A stretch of 39,799 nucleotides of DNA from an uncultured bacterium (GCA_949746255.1 CATKAP010000219.1:1-39799); one strand, 5' to 3'. Positions 1 to 10,904 are shown, counted from the first letter of the stretch. Notes: generated by a model not told the origin, from the letters alone. Numbers and translations: made by a program.

Positions 1-3000
1 ACTACGGAATCGGAGGAATTGTTTGAGTTTGATTCAAGCGCTCCTTCGGCCAGCGCGCTTACCGCGCTGTTGTCCGCGCTCAATGCGGACAACGATAATA
101 CTTATGCGGAGTTGAGAAAAGCCGTTAACGAAAACGGCGGATATCTTGACGCGGAACAAATACGCGCCAACAACGGCGGCAAAGATATCGTTGTATATCT
201 TCGCGGCAGACAGTGGTACGTGCCTTTCGTTTCAAAAGACAAGTCGGGCAATATAATAGCCACTCTTTGGCTTAAAGACGGCGGAATGGGAGATTTGGTT
301 CCTTACGCCGCGGGATGGTATTCCGACGACCATACTTTGAGTTATCCCGGACACATGTATTCTACAAGTTACGTGCGCTCCTATCTTAACGGCACGCCTT
401 TCGTTACTACGGAGGGCGCGGTAGCCGGAGAAACAAACATCAACGTTACTTCCAGCAGTAATCTTTATATTGACTATAACGGCGCGCAGTCAGAAATGTG
501 GAAGAACTTCCTTTCGGGCAGTATTACCGATTATTTGGTGCAACCTAAAAATATCGATTGGCAAAACGACGGTACAGTGGCGTTTGACGCTCTCGGCTGG
601 TCGAAAAGCCGTCAGTGCCCCAACAGCTTTGTAAATAACAATAAAATTCCGTTCGCGGGCAATCACAACTATACCGACAGGGGCGCGGGCGTTACGGCAT
701 ATTCTGCATGGGGCGACGACTTTTTGTACCTTCCTTCGTTTTATGAAGTAGGTTTGGTTACCGGCAGCGTTCCTTACAGCGGGCTTTGGAACGCACCGCT
801 TTCAATGAGAACAAACGATACCGGATCCTCCGCCAGCAAAGTCCACGGTGAACCGGCGGAGGGCGAAGTCAGCCCCGTTAGTGATATGAACAGTTATTGG
901 TCGTGTCTCGGCTCGTCCTGGGATACCGCCGGCGTAGGTTTTTCCTCGGCTGCGAGAGCGTATATGTGGGAAGCTTCCTCTTCGGGAATAGGCAATAATC
1001 TTCATGTATTTCATAATTTGTCTTTGCGTCCCGCAATCAATTTCAACATAACCAAAGCTGTAGGCGGCGAAGAATCGGAACTCGATTTGGCGCAATTATG
1101 GAACGAAGCCGTTCAGAAGAGCCTTGATACCGGTAAACAGGTTGAATTTATTCTACCTGAAAATTGGTATGCTCAGCATAGTAATACTATTAACGCCAAT
1201 TCGTTCGGAGAGGGCGTAGGCTTCGATACGGGCAGAATTTACGTCCCCGCCGGAGCGAATATAAAATTAAGATTAAACGGGCACAGTATTGACCGAAATT
1301 TAACTTCGTTCATCGATAAAGGCAACGTAATTTTTATCGACGGCGGCACGTTGGAAATAGTTGATCAAACCGTGTCGCACGGAGGAAAAATAACGGGCGG
1401 TTATACCAACGCGGGAATTGATGTGGACGGAAGCAGAGTCAATACGGGCGGAGGTATACTCGTTTTAAACGGCGGTAGGCTCGTTCTGTCGGGCGGTACC
1501 GTAACGGGCAATTATTCCAGAGAAACCGCGAAAGACGACGCGTCGGCAATGTTCGGCGGCGGAGGCGTAACCGTAGACGGCGAGGGCAGCACATTTATAA
1601 TGAACGGCGGCGAAATAAGCGGCAACGGCGGAATAATAGACGGCGGAAAATATTTAATGGGCGGCGGCGTGTATTTGACCCGCGGCGCGTCCTTTGTAAT
1701 GAACGGCGGCGACATAGTCCGCAACGAAGCTACGCTCGGCGGAGGCGTAGGCGCTATAGACCATGTCAAATTGGAAATAAACGGCGGAAACATATCGTAT
1801 AACGCTTCGAGCCAATTTGCCGGAGGCATTTATTTAAATTCCGAGTGCGAAGCCGTTATAAATAATGCGGTAATAAAAAACAATCAATCGTTAAACTACG
1901 GCGGCGGCATAATGGTAAACGGCGGTTCCGTCCTTGTAATCAACGGCGGTTCGGTTTCGTACAACACCACCCAAACCAACGGCGGCGGCATACATGTTTT
2001 CAACAGCTCTGCTTTGGAAATAAACGGCGGCGAAATTTCCGATAACTACGCCGAAGGCGACGGCGGCGGTGTAGCCTTAGAAGCCGTTCAAAAAGAAAGC
2101 GGCGGCTCCGCTTTAAAAATAAACGGCGGCAAAATATGCCGCAACAGCGGCGACAGGTGCGGCGGTTTATTTGTTTGGGGCGACGAAACAGGCAAAGACA
2201 TGTCTTTAGCTGTTATAGATTTGCTCGGCGGCGAAATATCGTACAATACCGCGAGAAATCCGTCCGGCTGGGGCGGCGGCGCGGGGCTTTTCGGTTACTG
2301 CACGATTAATTTGGACGGCTGTAACGTTATAAACAACTTAAGTAATTTTGCCGCAGGCGGTTTACATGTGGTTTACGACAGCGTGTTCAACATGTATTCC
2401 GGAAATATTTCCGGTAACGAAAGTCTGGCTTCTTCGGACTGGGGCGGCGGAGGTATACTCGTTTCGGGCAGTTCCGAAGCGTTTGAAAAAACCGTATTTA
2501 ATATGTACGGCGGTAAAATTTCCGGCAACAAAAGCAATTGTAGCGGCGGCGGCGCGTATTTCGGCGGTGCCACGGTTAATTTATACGGCGGCGAAATCAG
2601 CGGTAACACAGCGGAATATGCCGGCGGCGGAATTTATATAAGATACAGTGCAATGCATATCGCCAACGCAAAAATAAACGATAATAAGGCTTTGTCTATA
2701 GGCTCCGCGGGCGGCGGAATATATTCTCAGAGTACTAATATTATAATGGACGGCGGCGAAATAAACGGAAACCGTAATTACTCTACCGGAAGAAACGGCG
2801 GCGCGGGCATAATGTTCAACACAACGACCGGTAAGAGTAAAGTTACTTTTGTAATGAACGGCGGCGAAATTTGCTATAATGAAAGCACCTGGGCCGGCGG
2901 AGGAATATTTATAGGCTACAATTCCGAATTTATACTTAACGACGGACTTATGGCTTACAATAAAGACGGCGGCGGTTTTTACGGCGGCGGCGCGGTTTTT

Positions 3001-6000
3001 GCGCAGACCGAAAACGCGATGTTTACCATGAACGGCGGGCTTATTACCAAAAACGAGTCTTCCGGGCAAGGCGGCGGCGTTTATATTCAGGTTCAGGCTA
3101 TAATGAATATGAACGGCGGCAGAATTGTAGAGAACGTAGCTCCGCTTCACGGCGGCGGCATATCTGTAGCCAATGCGGCGGTTTTGCATCTTTCCGGCGG
3201 TATCGTCGCGCGCAACACAAAACCGAACGGTTCGGCGGATAACGTTTATCTGCAAACCATAGAGAACAGAATAGATATAACGGGAACGCTCCGCGGTGAC
3301 GGCGAAACGTCTTATATAGGGGTCAATCTCGGTTTCTCGGGTCAGTTTACAGTCAATTATAAAACGCATAACCCCGTTTACAGTCCTTTGACTTATTTCT
3401 TCTCGGACGACACAACATACGGAGTTATCTACGTCGGCAACGAAGCGCATTTAAGTTCTTCCGTTAACCGCGAAACTCTCTTATGGGAATATTCGTCCGA
3501 CGGCGGTTCTACGTGGAAAAAAATAGAAACCACTCAGATTACCGTTAATTATACCGGAAGCAATTATCGTGTGCGCGCTATGTATAACGGCTCGGTTATA
3601 ATCAGCAAGCCTACTTCTACAAGCATAGAGGGCGACGACGAAACAAATCTTCCCGAAGCGTTTTCGGCTGTGGGTTCTTATGCCTATACGCTTGCAAACG
3701 CAACGAGCGGCGGCGTTACTTTCGCAAATCCTACTCTTATATTCGAAATTGTTCGTTCGGAGTTGGTTTGGCAGTACAGAGTGCAAGGCGGGGAATGGCA
3801 GGATATTTCGAATAACGAGCTTATGTTTACGGGCAGCGTTTACGAAATACGTGCGTTAAACGGCGATACTCCCGTAGCGCTTGCGGACGATATAAAAATG
3901 CGTTCGGCGGGTTCTTACGAGTTCGAAGTTGCGGATAACGCTTCCGGCAATTATGAAAACGGAAGTTTAACCTTTACCATTATTTCGCGTACAATAACTT
4001 TTAATTGGAATTTCCCCGGCTGGAGCGGTGATTTATACAACGGCTTCAAGATTAAGTACGACGGTCTGGAACATTATCCGGTATTTACGGTTGACGGAAT
4101 CGACAATGAAATAATAGGTCAACTGAAAATAAGGGCGGACTATTTTTACAACGGTTCGCAAATTTACGTAAATCCTAAAAACGCGGGCGTTTACGACGCA
4201 AAAGTGGTGTTTGCAGACGACAGCAGTTTCAAAGACGACCTCGGCGTTAACATATTCTTCCTTAACCACAATATAAGGTTTAATATTACGCCCATAGAAT
4301 TGAGCGTGGCTTGGCGCAATGAAACGGATATGCCCATAGAGGAGGCGGAATACGTTTATAACGGCGAAGAGCGTTCGGTAGGCGTAAGATTACTCGGGCT
4401 GAGAGAAGGCGATAACGGCATAACGCCTGTTTTAAACTATTATCTCAACGGTTCGCCGATGGCTAACGCACCCGAAAACGTAGGTAAATATCTTGCCCGC
4501 GTAAGTCTGCCGGAGTCTTGCGTAAACTATATTTTGGACGATAACTACGCTTGTCAGATAAATATTTCCAAAATGGTAATTTCGCCGCAGTTTGCTGGCA
4601 ACGAAAACAACAGCGGACTTTTCGTGTGGACGTATAACGGCAAAGTTCAGGCGCCTTCGGTTACAATTCTGGGCGCGAAAGGCGAATTGCCCGCTTCGGA
4701 GTACACGGTAACGGGTAACGACAAAATCAACGCCGGCACTTATACCGTAAGCGTGGCGCTCGGCGCGGAAGCCGCTAAAAATTACGTGCTTGAAGCGTTT
4801 ACAAAGTCTTACACTATTGCCAAGGCGGGCGTGAACATAATTTGGAACGGAACCACAGACGGCTCGACCGACGCGGCGGATAATATATCAGACGGCGTAA
4901 TCGTTTGGACTTACGATAAACTTTTGCACTCGGTAACCGCGCAAGCCGTTCCCGAAAATACCGACCTTGCGCCTTTTGCTCTGAATCTTTCGGGAGTTGA
5001 CGGACTGACGGACGTAGGCGCAAAAACGGCTACCGCAACTTTAAATTTAACCGACGCGCAAAATTACGTGTTGCTCGCTTCTGCGCCCCTTTCGCAAAAG
5101 TACAGGGTAGACAAATTTATCATAACTTCCGTTACGTGGAAGAGAGGCGACGTGACAAATTCTTCTCACGACAGACCGCACTATTCGCACGGAACTATAA
5201 CGGGCGCGGGTCCCGCTTACGCGGTCAGCGCGCAGGGCGTCGATTCCGAAACGCTTTCGTTTAACGTAACTTATTCGTTTGCGGGTACGGCGGAAGGCGT
5301 TGCGTGGCCAGAAGACAACGTAAACGGTTACAAAGCGTTTGCGGCTTTGAGCGCGGATCAGTTCAAAAATTACGCGTTTGCGGAAAATATTTCTTCCGAC
5401 GGCGGAAAAACGGCGTTTATAGTCTTCTATATAGACCCTATATCGGGAGAAAAAACTTCCGTAACTCCCGTTTGGGTTATTTTCACCAAGGAATCCGTGG
5501 GTGTGGGTTCGGGTTCCGACTCCTATCAGACTCTCACGCAGTTTATACAGGCAAACGGCGGCGACAGATTTGTGTTCGAGTATTCGTTCGGCGTTAAACG
5601 CAATATATACGCAGTTTGGCTTAACGACGACGGCACGATAAAAGAAATTTTAAACACCGTTACAACCGGCGAGGGGACTAACGCGGGCGACTATGTTTCA
5701 AGGCTGCTTCCCTCCGTAGAGTACGATTACAGCGGTAAACTGGAGTGTTCTTTCAGAATAATTCCTAAAAAACTCACCGTACAGTGGACGGCGGGAGCGT
5801 TGACGTACGACGGCACGGAAAAAGTTCCCGAAAGTAAAGTTTATTATAACGGCGTTCTTTTAACGGCGGACGAACTTGCCGAAGCCGGTTTCTCGGCGCA
5901 TGGCGCATATAACGCGGGACCGCATATTGCTATAGCTTCGGTTAACGGCAATTACGAAATTACGGGCGGCGGAGACAGGTTTGAGTTTACTATTACGCCT

Positions 6001-9000
6001 AAGCCGTTCTCCGCGGCGGATATAGTTTGGGAAAACACCGTGCTTGCGGAAAACGGCAGCGAACAAGCGCCCACGGCGAAGTTTAAAATAAAAACCGATG
6101 CCCCCGACGAGCAGGCGGACGCGTGGATTACTCTTCGCGTTCTCGGCGCGGCGAAAGGCGCGGGCACTTATACGGCGTATGCGGTTTTGGACAGCACAAA
6201 TCTTACGCATTCGAATTATGTGATTTCCGACCCGGATAACGCAACCAAAGTTTTCAAAATAGTTCTCGTTCGAATCGACGTGAACAACGTTTATTGGAAA
6301 ATTACGGAAGGCGGCGCGACGGTTTCCCAATCTTCTCCCGCCGAGTACGTTTATACGATAGGCGCCGAGCAGGGACCCGTGGCTTATTATACGGATTCCG
6401 AAGGCAACGAAATAGCGCTTGCCGTTGTCGGTAAAATGACCGACGCCGGCAAATATGTGGCTTCGGTTGCGGCGGGATACGACTTTGTTGACGGTTCGGA
6501 TAGCGTTGCGGCTCCTACGTGCGCGTTTGAAATAAAAGCTAAACAAATTACCGTGCAATGGGACGCGGATTCGCTTAAAGTTACTTATAACGGCGCGGAA
6601 AGAAAACCCGTTTTCAGTTTCGGCGGAAATCTTACCGACGCGGATAGAAACGCTTTGAACGGATTGTATACTCTTACGGGATTTACAGACGCGGGCAAAT
6701 ATACCGCGCAGATAACGCTTGTTTCAAACAACGCGGGCAGTAACTATATATTCGAAACAAACGGCGTCGACGGTTCTACGATTTTAACCGATACTTTGGA
6801 AACCGCGTTTGAAATAGAAAAAATATCTCTTACCGAAAATGTAAACTTTACTTGGGATACCGTGGTTTCATGGGTATACGACGGCGTCGAACACGCGCCG
6901 GCGCTGAATCAACTTACGTTTAATCTCGGTTCTGGTACGGTTACTTTTAAGATTTCCTATACGGGTAAAACGGCTAACGCCGGAGTTCACTACGTTACCC
7001 CCGTTCTTGTTTCGGCTATTTGGGACGTGGACGGCGGACAGAAAAACATAACTTCCAACTTTGTGCTCAATATAGGCGCGAAAGAGTATACCATTACTGC
7101 CAAAACGGTTAACGTTGAGTGGGATTGGGACGGTTCCGTGCTGAACGGAACCATTCACGAATGGAAATACAACGGCACCGAGCGCGGTCCCGCGGCTTAT
7201 ATGACGGATAGCAACGGCGACCGTATTCAAAATGAAAACGGCGATTGGGCGCTTGACGTTTACGACAAGGGCGTTAACGTCGGCGAATATACCGCACGCG
7301 TTTTCGCACCCGACAATTACGTGTTTACGGGCGGAGTGTTCGCCGTAGAAACCGATTACAAAATAGCCAAAGCCGACGTTACTATAGAATGGGACGATAA
7401 CGGCGGTACGGATGAAAACGGCGTAACCGTTTGGATATACGACGGCGCCGAACATTTCCCCAAAGCGTATATAGTCGTAGACGGCGTGCGCGGAGGAGAA
7501 GTTAAAGTTACGGGTTCGGCAACCGACGCGGGCGAGTTTACGGCGCGCGCCGAAGAGGAAAGTTCCAACTATACCATAGTGGGCGGCAACGTTACCCGTA
7601 AATGTAAAATAAACGCCGCGGAAGTTTACCTTATTTGGCAGGGTTATAACAATACCCAATCCTTTGATTGGCAATATGCGGGAGGAAGCTATGTAGGGCC
7701 TACCGCAGTGCTTGCCACAAAAGATGCCGACGGTAATATTGTGGCAATAGTAAAAGACGGCGGATATATTTCCGTAACGGTAACCGGCGCAATGTCGCAG
7801 GTATGCGCCGACGGTGAAAATTACGTTGCAACCGCAGTTGATAATTTTGTAAATTATGACTTTGCGGCGGACGCCGAAATCACAAAAGAATTCAGAATAG
7901 TTCCCAAAGAACTTTCCGGTTCGGGATATCAGTTCAAGTGGAATTCCGGCTCGGTTATTCCCGTGCTCGGCGGCGAATTCCCCGTATATAACTACGTTTA
8001 TAACGGCGAAGCGCAGTCGCCTTCGCCTGAAACCGAGGAAGCGTTCGACAGAGTTTTCGTAACCATTTTCTACAAGGTGGAAAGCGACGGCACTCTTACG
8101 CTCGTCCCCGAAAACGCTGTGACGGACGCCGGTAAATATCGGCTTGTTACCGCTTCTGCGGACGGCAACTACGTTGTGCCCACGGGTATGGAAACTATCG
8201 AAGTGGTTATAGCCGCTATGGAAGTTGAAGTGGTTTGGAACGTAGACGGGCTTGTATATAAAGGAGCGAACGTAGAACAGGTTCCCGAAGCGCATTATCT
8301 TGACGTTAACGGAAACAAGGTTACTTTAAACGTATTGGTCAACGGCGCGCACGCAAACGCGGGTGAATACGAAGCTTCCGCAAGTTTCACGGCGCAGGTA
8401 ACTAATTATACGCTTAAAGCAAGCACGGTAAAACATAAATATAAGATTGCCGCGCGTGAAATTCCCGTAACGTGGGATTGGACGGGCTGGACGGCTAAGG
8501 GCGTAACATACGACGGAAAAGCTCATTTGCCCGTTGTGCTGCCCTATTTGGAATTTGCCGATTCCGACGACGTACAGAACGGCGGACTTACTGTCAACCG
8601 CACTCTTACGTTTAACGGAAACGCTGTGACGGAGGCGGTGAACGCAGGCGCTTATAAGCTTGCGATAACGCTTAGCGGAAGCGCGGCGGGCAACTATAAA
8701 CTTACCAATGCGGAGGACAGTTTCATCATAGCTAAACGTTCGCTTACCATAACGGCGGAAAGCGCTACGGTGGCTTACGGTTCGCCTGCTCCCGCATATT
8801 CGGCGGTATTCAGCGGATTTGCGGACGGAGAGGATGAAAATACTTTCAATCTTTTGGACGCTGCCGTTAAGAGCAATTGGCTAACTTGCAGCTATAACAA
8901 ACGTTCGCAGCCCGGTACTTATGCAATACGTTTAAACAAAATATGGCTTGAAAATACGCTTAAAAACTATCGCTTAACTCTCGGCGACGGAACTTTGACG

Positions 9001-10854
9001 GTAACGGCGGCGGAACGCATGGTTATATGGCGCGGAGAGCTTGAAGATTTGGGCGCGTATTACGACGGTTTGGAATACAAACCCACGGCGGTATATTACA
9101 AAAACGGAACAACGGGAACGCCCACTCAGCTTACCGTTGTGTACGCGACTTACGATTCGGCAACCGGCACGTATACGCCGCTTAACGATAACGATTTCAG
9201 AGCGATTGACGCCGGAACATATTATGTTATGGCTTTGGACGAAAGCGGAACGGCTACTTTGACAAATTCTTGTATCAGTTATGAAATATATAAGCGCGAA
9301 GTTGTCGTAAATATAAATTCTGTCAAGGGTCAAGTGTTCGGCGACGTGTTTAAAACCACGGGTGAAAACGGCGAAAACATTACGCATAAATTCCTTTCCT
9401 GGAGTTTCGGCGACGTTAAACCCGTACTCGGTCACGACCTTAAAATATCTCTTTCCGTGGAATTTGATTTCGATTCGCACGGATATGCGAACGCGGGCGA
9501 ATACAACATTACAGGCAGCTGGGACGAAGATAATTTCTCCGCTAATTATAAAGTAACGTTCTCCGGCGAAGCCGAGGATCAGGACGGCGCAAACACAATG
9601 GGCGTTTATGAAATTCAGCTTGCTAAGATAAGTATTCTTAAACGCGACGATATAATGTCGGAAGGCGATTTCCAATTCCACGTGGGTAACGTGGGCGGCG
9701 GAAAAGCCTGGTACATACGTCTTGGCGACTATTCGGAAGTGGACGGAGTCGAGCAGTACACCTTTATAGGCAGCAACGGTTACAGGGGCAGAGACGAAGT
9801 GCACGTATATTACAGTAGAGGCGCGTACGATTTGCTTGCGCCCGACGGAACGGTAAATATACCCGCTCCCGAGGACGAAACCGATTGGGTTACCGAAAGA
9901 GTAGGGCTTCGCGTAGTGGGCAAATATGCTATCAACTTTAAAATAGAAATAGCAAACCATGAAACGCTTTACGGTACTTGGCGCGTGATTATACTTCCAG
10001 AAAACCAGATTGTGCGCGTAATATTCACAAAGCCTTACGAAACAGAGTACGGTAAACCCGTTCCCGAAAACTTTGCGCAATATTTGTACAGAGAAGGATA
10101 TATAACGTTCGACAATATAGGAATAGACAGCTTTAACAGCCGCGTAACGGCTACCGTGGACGACGGATTCGGAGGAACGGTGGATTCCAAAACGGGCGTA
10201 GGCAAATATACCGTGAATTTTGCGATAGACAATACGGGTTCCGATATAGAGTATACAATCGTTTACAATACTTTGCAGTCGCTGGAAGAAACCAATGTCA
10301 ACGCCTATGTGATAAAGCCTAAACGTATATACGTCGAATGGGGAGAAAAGGAATACGAGTACAACGGGCAGTTGAACGCTCCGTCCGTAAATCTTTCGGG
10401 GTGGATTACCGCCAACGACCGTATTATTACCCCCGACCAGCTCAGATTTGTTTCGGAAGGCGACGGTTACGAATATGCGGCGTTCAAGGTGTTCGATAAC
10501 GGCGCGGATGTTTCCGTTGTTATCACCACCCGCGGAAACTTTACCGCGGTGGGCGGTCACATGATGCGCGTTACCGTGGAGGATAAAAACTATACCGTTA
10601 AAGCGGGAGAGGACGAAGCGGTTATTTCCATAGTCAACGGCTCTGATCCCGATCCCGTTATTACCGAAGGGCTTCCGCAGTGGCTTTTGTGGGCGCTTAT
10701 AGCGGCGGGCGCGTTGCTTTTGATTCTCTTAATAATAATTTTTGTACTTGCGTCAAAACGCAATAAAGCGGGGGTTACCGTTTTCGGCGGTTATGACGAG
10801 GGATTCGGCGACGATACGGAAGAGTATCCCGACGAATCGAATGACGAGGAATAA
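1..10854 (+). CDS. Giant surface protein, 5'-truncated by window edge: DUF6273-like N-terminal region, beta-helix GG(G/A)I/NGG repeats, about 20 YDG/MBG-type Ig-like units, C-terminal TM anchor and acidic tail
   Basis: Frame is open from base 1 (ACT ACG GAA TCG GAG GAA TTG...). The TTG at 19 is probably internal, since there is no signal peptide while the downstream paralogue has one. Repeats such as NGGEISGN..GGGI, YDG..H.P..AG.YTA, and an MBG-like unit LTITAESATVAYGSPAPAYSAVFSGF. TM near the end: QWLLWALIAAGALLLILLIIIFVLASKRNK. Confidence 0.9.
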   Translation, partial: TTESEELFEFDSSAPSASALTALLSALNADNDNTYAELRKAVNENGGYLDAEQIRANNGGKDIVVYLRGRQWYVPFVSKDKSGNIIATLWLKDGGMGDLVPYAAGWYSDDHTLSYPGHMYSTSYVRSYLNGTPFVTTEGAVAGETNINVTSSSNLYIDYNGAQSEMWKNFLSGSITDYLVQPKNIDWQNDGTVAFDALGWSKSRQCPNSFVNNNKIPFAGNHNYTDRGAGVTAYSAWGDDFLYLPSFYEVGLVTGSVPYSGLWNAPLSMRTNDTGSSASKVHGEPAEGEVSPVSDMNSYWSCLGSSWDTAGVGFSSAARAYMWEASSSGIGNNLHVFHNLSLRPAINFNITKAVGGEESELDLAQLWNEAVQKSLDTGKQVEFILPENWYAQHSNTINANSFGEGVGFDTGRIYVPAGANIKLRLNGHSIDRNLTSFIDKGNVIFIDGGTLEIVDQTVSHGGKITGGYTNAGIDVDGSRVNTGGGILVLNGGRLVLSGGTVTGNYSRETAKDDASAMFGGGGVTVDGEGSTFIMNGGEISGNGGIIDGGKYLMGGGVYLTRGASFVMNGGDIVRNEATLGGGVGAIDHVKLEINGGNISYNASSQFAGGIYLNSECEAVINNAVIKNNQSLNYGGGIMVNGGSVLVINGGSVSYNTTQTNGGGIHVFNSSALEINGGEISDNYAEGDGGGVALEAVQKESGGSALKINGGKICRNSGDRCGGLFVWGDETGKDMSLAVIDLLGGEISYNTARNPSGWGGGAGLFGYCTINLDGCNVINNLSNFAAGGLHVVYDSVFNMYSGNISGNESLASSDWGGGGILVSGSSEAFEKTVFNMYGGKISGNKSNCSGGGAYFGGATVNLYGGEISGNTAEYAGGGIYIRYSAMHIANAKINDNKALSIGSAGGGIYSQSTNIIMDGGEINGNRNYSTGRNGGAGIMFNTTTGKSKVTFVMNGGEICYNESTWAGGGIFIGYNSEFILNDGLMAYNKDGGGFYGGGAVFAQTENAMFTMNGGLITKNESSGQGGGVYIQVQAIMNMNGGRIVENVAPLHGGGISVANAAVLHLSGGIVARNTKPNGSADNVYLQTIENRIDITGTLRGDGETSYIGVNLGFSGQFTVNYKTHNPVYSPLTYFFSDDTTYGVIYVGNEAHLSSSVNRETLLWEYSSDGGSTWKKIETTQITVNYTGSNYRVRAMYNGSVIISKPTSTSIEGDDETNLPEAFSAVGSYAYTLANATSGGVTFANPTLIFEIVRSELVWQYRVQGGEWQDISNNELMFTGSVYEIRALNGDTPVALADDIKMRSAGSYEFEVADNASGNYENGSLTFTIISRTITFNWNFPGWSGDLYNGFKIKYDGLEHYPVFTVDGIDNEIIGQLKIRADYFYNGSQIYVNPKNAGVYDAKVVFADDSSFKDDLGVNIFFLNHNIRFNITPIELSVAWRNETDMPIEEAEYVYNGEERSVGVRLLGLREGDNGITPVLNYYLNGSPMANAPENVGKYLARVSLPESCVNYILDDNYACQINISKMVISPQFAGNENNSGLFVWTYNGKVQAPSVTILGAKGELPASEYTVTGNDKINAGTYTVSVALGAEAAKNYVLEAFTKSYTIAKAGVNIIWNGTTDGSTDAADNISDGVIVWTYDKLLHSVTAQAVPENTDLAPFALNLSGVDGLTDVGAKTATATLNLTDAQNYVLLASAPLSQKYRVDKFIITSVTWKRGDVTNSSHDRPHYSHGTITGAGPAYAVSAQGVDSETLSFNVTYSFAGTAEGVAWPEDNVNGYKAFAALSADQFKNYAFAENISSDGGKTAFIVFYIDPISGEKTSVTPVWVIFTKESVGVGSGSDSYQTLTQFIQANGGDRFVFEYSFGVKRNIYAVWLNDDGTIKEILNTVTTGEGTNAGDYVSRLLPSVEYDYSGKLECSFRIIPKKLTVQWTAGALTYDGTEKVPESKVYYNGVLLTADELAEAGFSAHGAYNAGPHIAIASVNGNYEITGGGDRFEFTITPKPFSAADIVWENTVLAENGSEQAPTAKFKIKTDAPDEQADAWITLRVLGAAKGAGTYTAYAVLDSTNLTHSNYVISDPDNATKVFKIVLVRIDVNNVYWKITEGGATVSQSSPAEYVYTIGAEQGPVAYYTDSEGNEIALAVVGKMTDAGKYVASVAAGYDFVDGSDSVAAPTCAFEIKAKQITVQWDADSLKVTYNGAERKPVFSFGGNLTDADRNALNGLYTLTGFTDAGKYTAQITLVSNNAGSNYIFETNGVDGSTILTDTLETAFEIEKISLTENVNFTWDTVVSWVYDGVEHAPALNQLTFNLGSGTVTFKISYTGKTANAGVHYVTPVLVSAIWDVDGGQKNITSNFVLNIGAKEYTITAKTVNVEWDWDGSVLNGTIHEWKYNGTERGPAAYMTDSNGDRIQNENGDWALDVYDKGVNVGEYTARVFAPDNYVFTGGVFAVETDYKIAKADVTIEWDDNGGTDENGVTVWIYDGAEHFPKAYIVVDGVRGGEVKVTGSATDAGEFTARAEEESSNYTIVGGNVTRKCKINAAEVYLIWQGYNNTQSFDWQYAGGSYVGPTAVLATKDADGNIVAIVKDGGYISVTVTGAMSQVCADGENYVATAVDNFVNYDFAADAEITKEFRIVPKELSGSGYQFKWNSGSVIPVLGGEFPVYNYVYNGEAQSPSPETEEAFDRVFVTIFYKVESDGTLTLVPENAVTDAGKYRLVTASADGNYVVPTGMETIEVVIAAMEVEVVWNVDGLVYKGANVEQVPEAHYLDVNGNKVTLNVLVNGAHANAGEYEASASFTAQVTNYTLKASTVKHKYKIAAREIPVTWDWTGWTAKGVTYDGKAHLPVVLPYLEFADSDDVQNGGLTVNRTLTFNGNAVTEAVNAGAYKLAITLSGSAAGNYKLTNAEDSFIIAKRSLTITAESATVAYGSPAPAYSAVFSGFADGEDENTFNLLDAAVKSNWLTCSYNKRSQPGTYAIRLNKIWLENTLKNYRLTLGDGTLTVTAAERMVIWRGELEDLGAYYDGLEYKPTAVYYKNGTTGTPTQLTVVYATYDSATGTYTPLNDNDFRAIDAGTYYVMALDESGTATLTNSCISYEIYKREVVVNINSVKGQVFGDVFKTTGENGENITHKFLSWSFGDVKPVLGHDLKISLSVEFDFDSHGYANAGEYNITGSWDEDNFSANYKVTFSGEAEDQDGANTMGVYEIQLAKISILKRDDIMSEGDFQFHVGNVGGGKAWYIRLGDYSEVDGVEQYTFIGSNGYRGRDEVHVYYSRGAYDLLAPDGTVNIPAPEDETDWVTERVGLRVVGKYAINFKIEIANHETLYGTWRVIILPENQIVRVIFTKPYETEYGKPVPENFAQYLYREGYITFDNIGIDSFNSRVTATVDDGFGGTVDSKTGVGKYTVNFAIDNTGSDIEYTIVYNTLQSLEETNVNAYVIKPKRIYVEWGEKEYEYNGQLNAPSVNLSGWITANDRIITPDQLRFVSEGDGYEYAAFKVFDNGADVSVVITTRGNFTAVGGHMMRVTVEDKNYTVKAGEDEAVISIVNGSDPDPVITEGLPQWLLWALIAAGALLLILLIIIFVLASKRNKAGVTVFGGYDEGFGDDTEEYPDESNDEE
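1381..3260 (+). repeat. Region encoding degenerate beta-helix repeats (NGGxIxxNxAxxxGGGIY)
   Basis: Recurrent aacggcgg(c/t)raaat-type DNA words encode NGGEI/NGGKI about every 20-35 aa, e.g. near 1603, 2022, 2586, 2861. Confidence 0.85.
3480..10600 (+). repeat. Array of YDG/MBG-type Ig-like repeats, roughly 20 units
   Basis: Recurring V.V.W....(Y)DG/NG..H.P.....AG.YTA......NY......F.I.K pattern. Confidence 0.8.
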
Positions 10855-10876
10855 CGGAAAATTTTAGGCAAAGCCT

Positions 10877-10904
10877 CGGGCTGAAAGTTTTTCAATTCAG
10901 CCCG
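10877..10904 (+). other. Intergenic hairpin between the two giant genes
   Basis: cgggctgaa (10877-10885) / ttcagcccg (10896-10904), perfect 9-bp stem with no clear U-tract after it. Confidence 0.6.

Noticed and set aside
1512-1829. Proline-rich minus-strand ORFs (PPFI/PPP repeats), also at 12463-13137
   Set aside because: They are the reverse complement of NGG/GGG repeat codons, not independent genes.
1381-3260. CRISPR-like array appearance of short repeated words
   Set aside because: The words are in-frame, degenerate and irregularly spaced within a continuous ORF.
2581-3450. 289-aa minus-strand ORF
   Set aside because: Antisense to the repeat region; low-complexity composition mirrors the sense codons; no recognisable domain or SD-led start.
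6868-8295. 475-aa minus-strand ORF
   Set aside because: Lies wholly antisense to the YDG array and reflects its codon bias; no domain recognised.
8974-10560. 528-aa minus-strand ORF
   Set aside because: Antisense shadow of the first giant ORF, with no recognisable fold or promoter.
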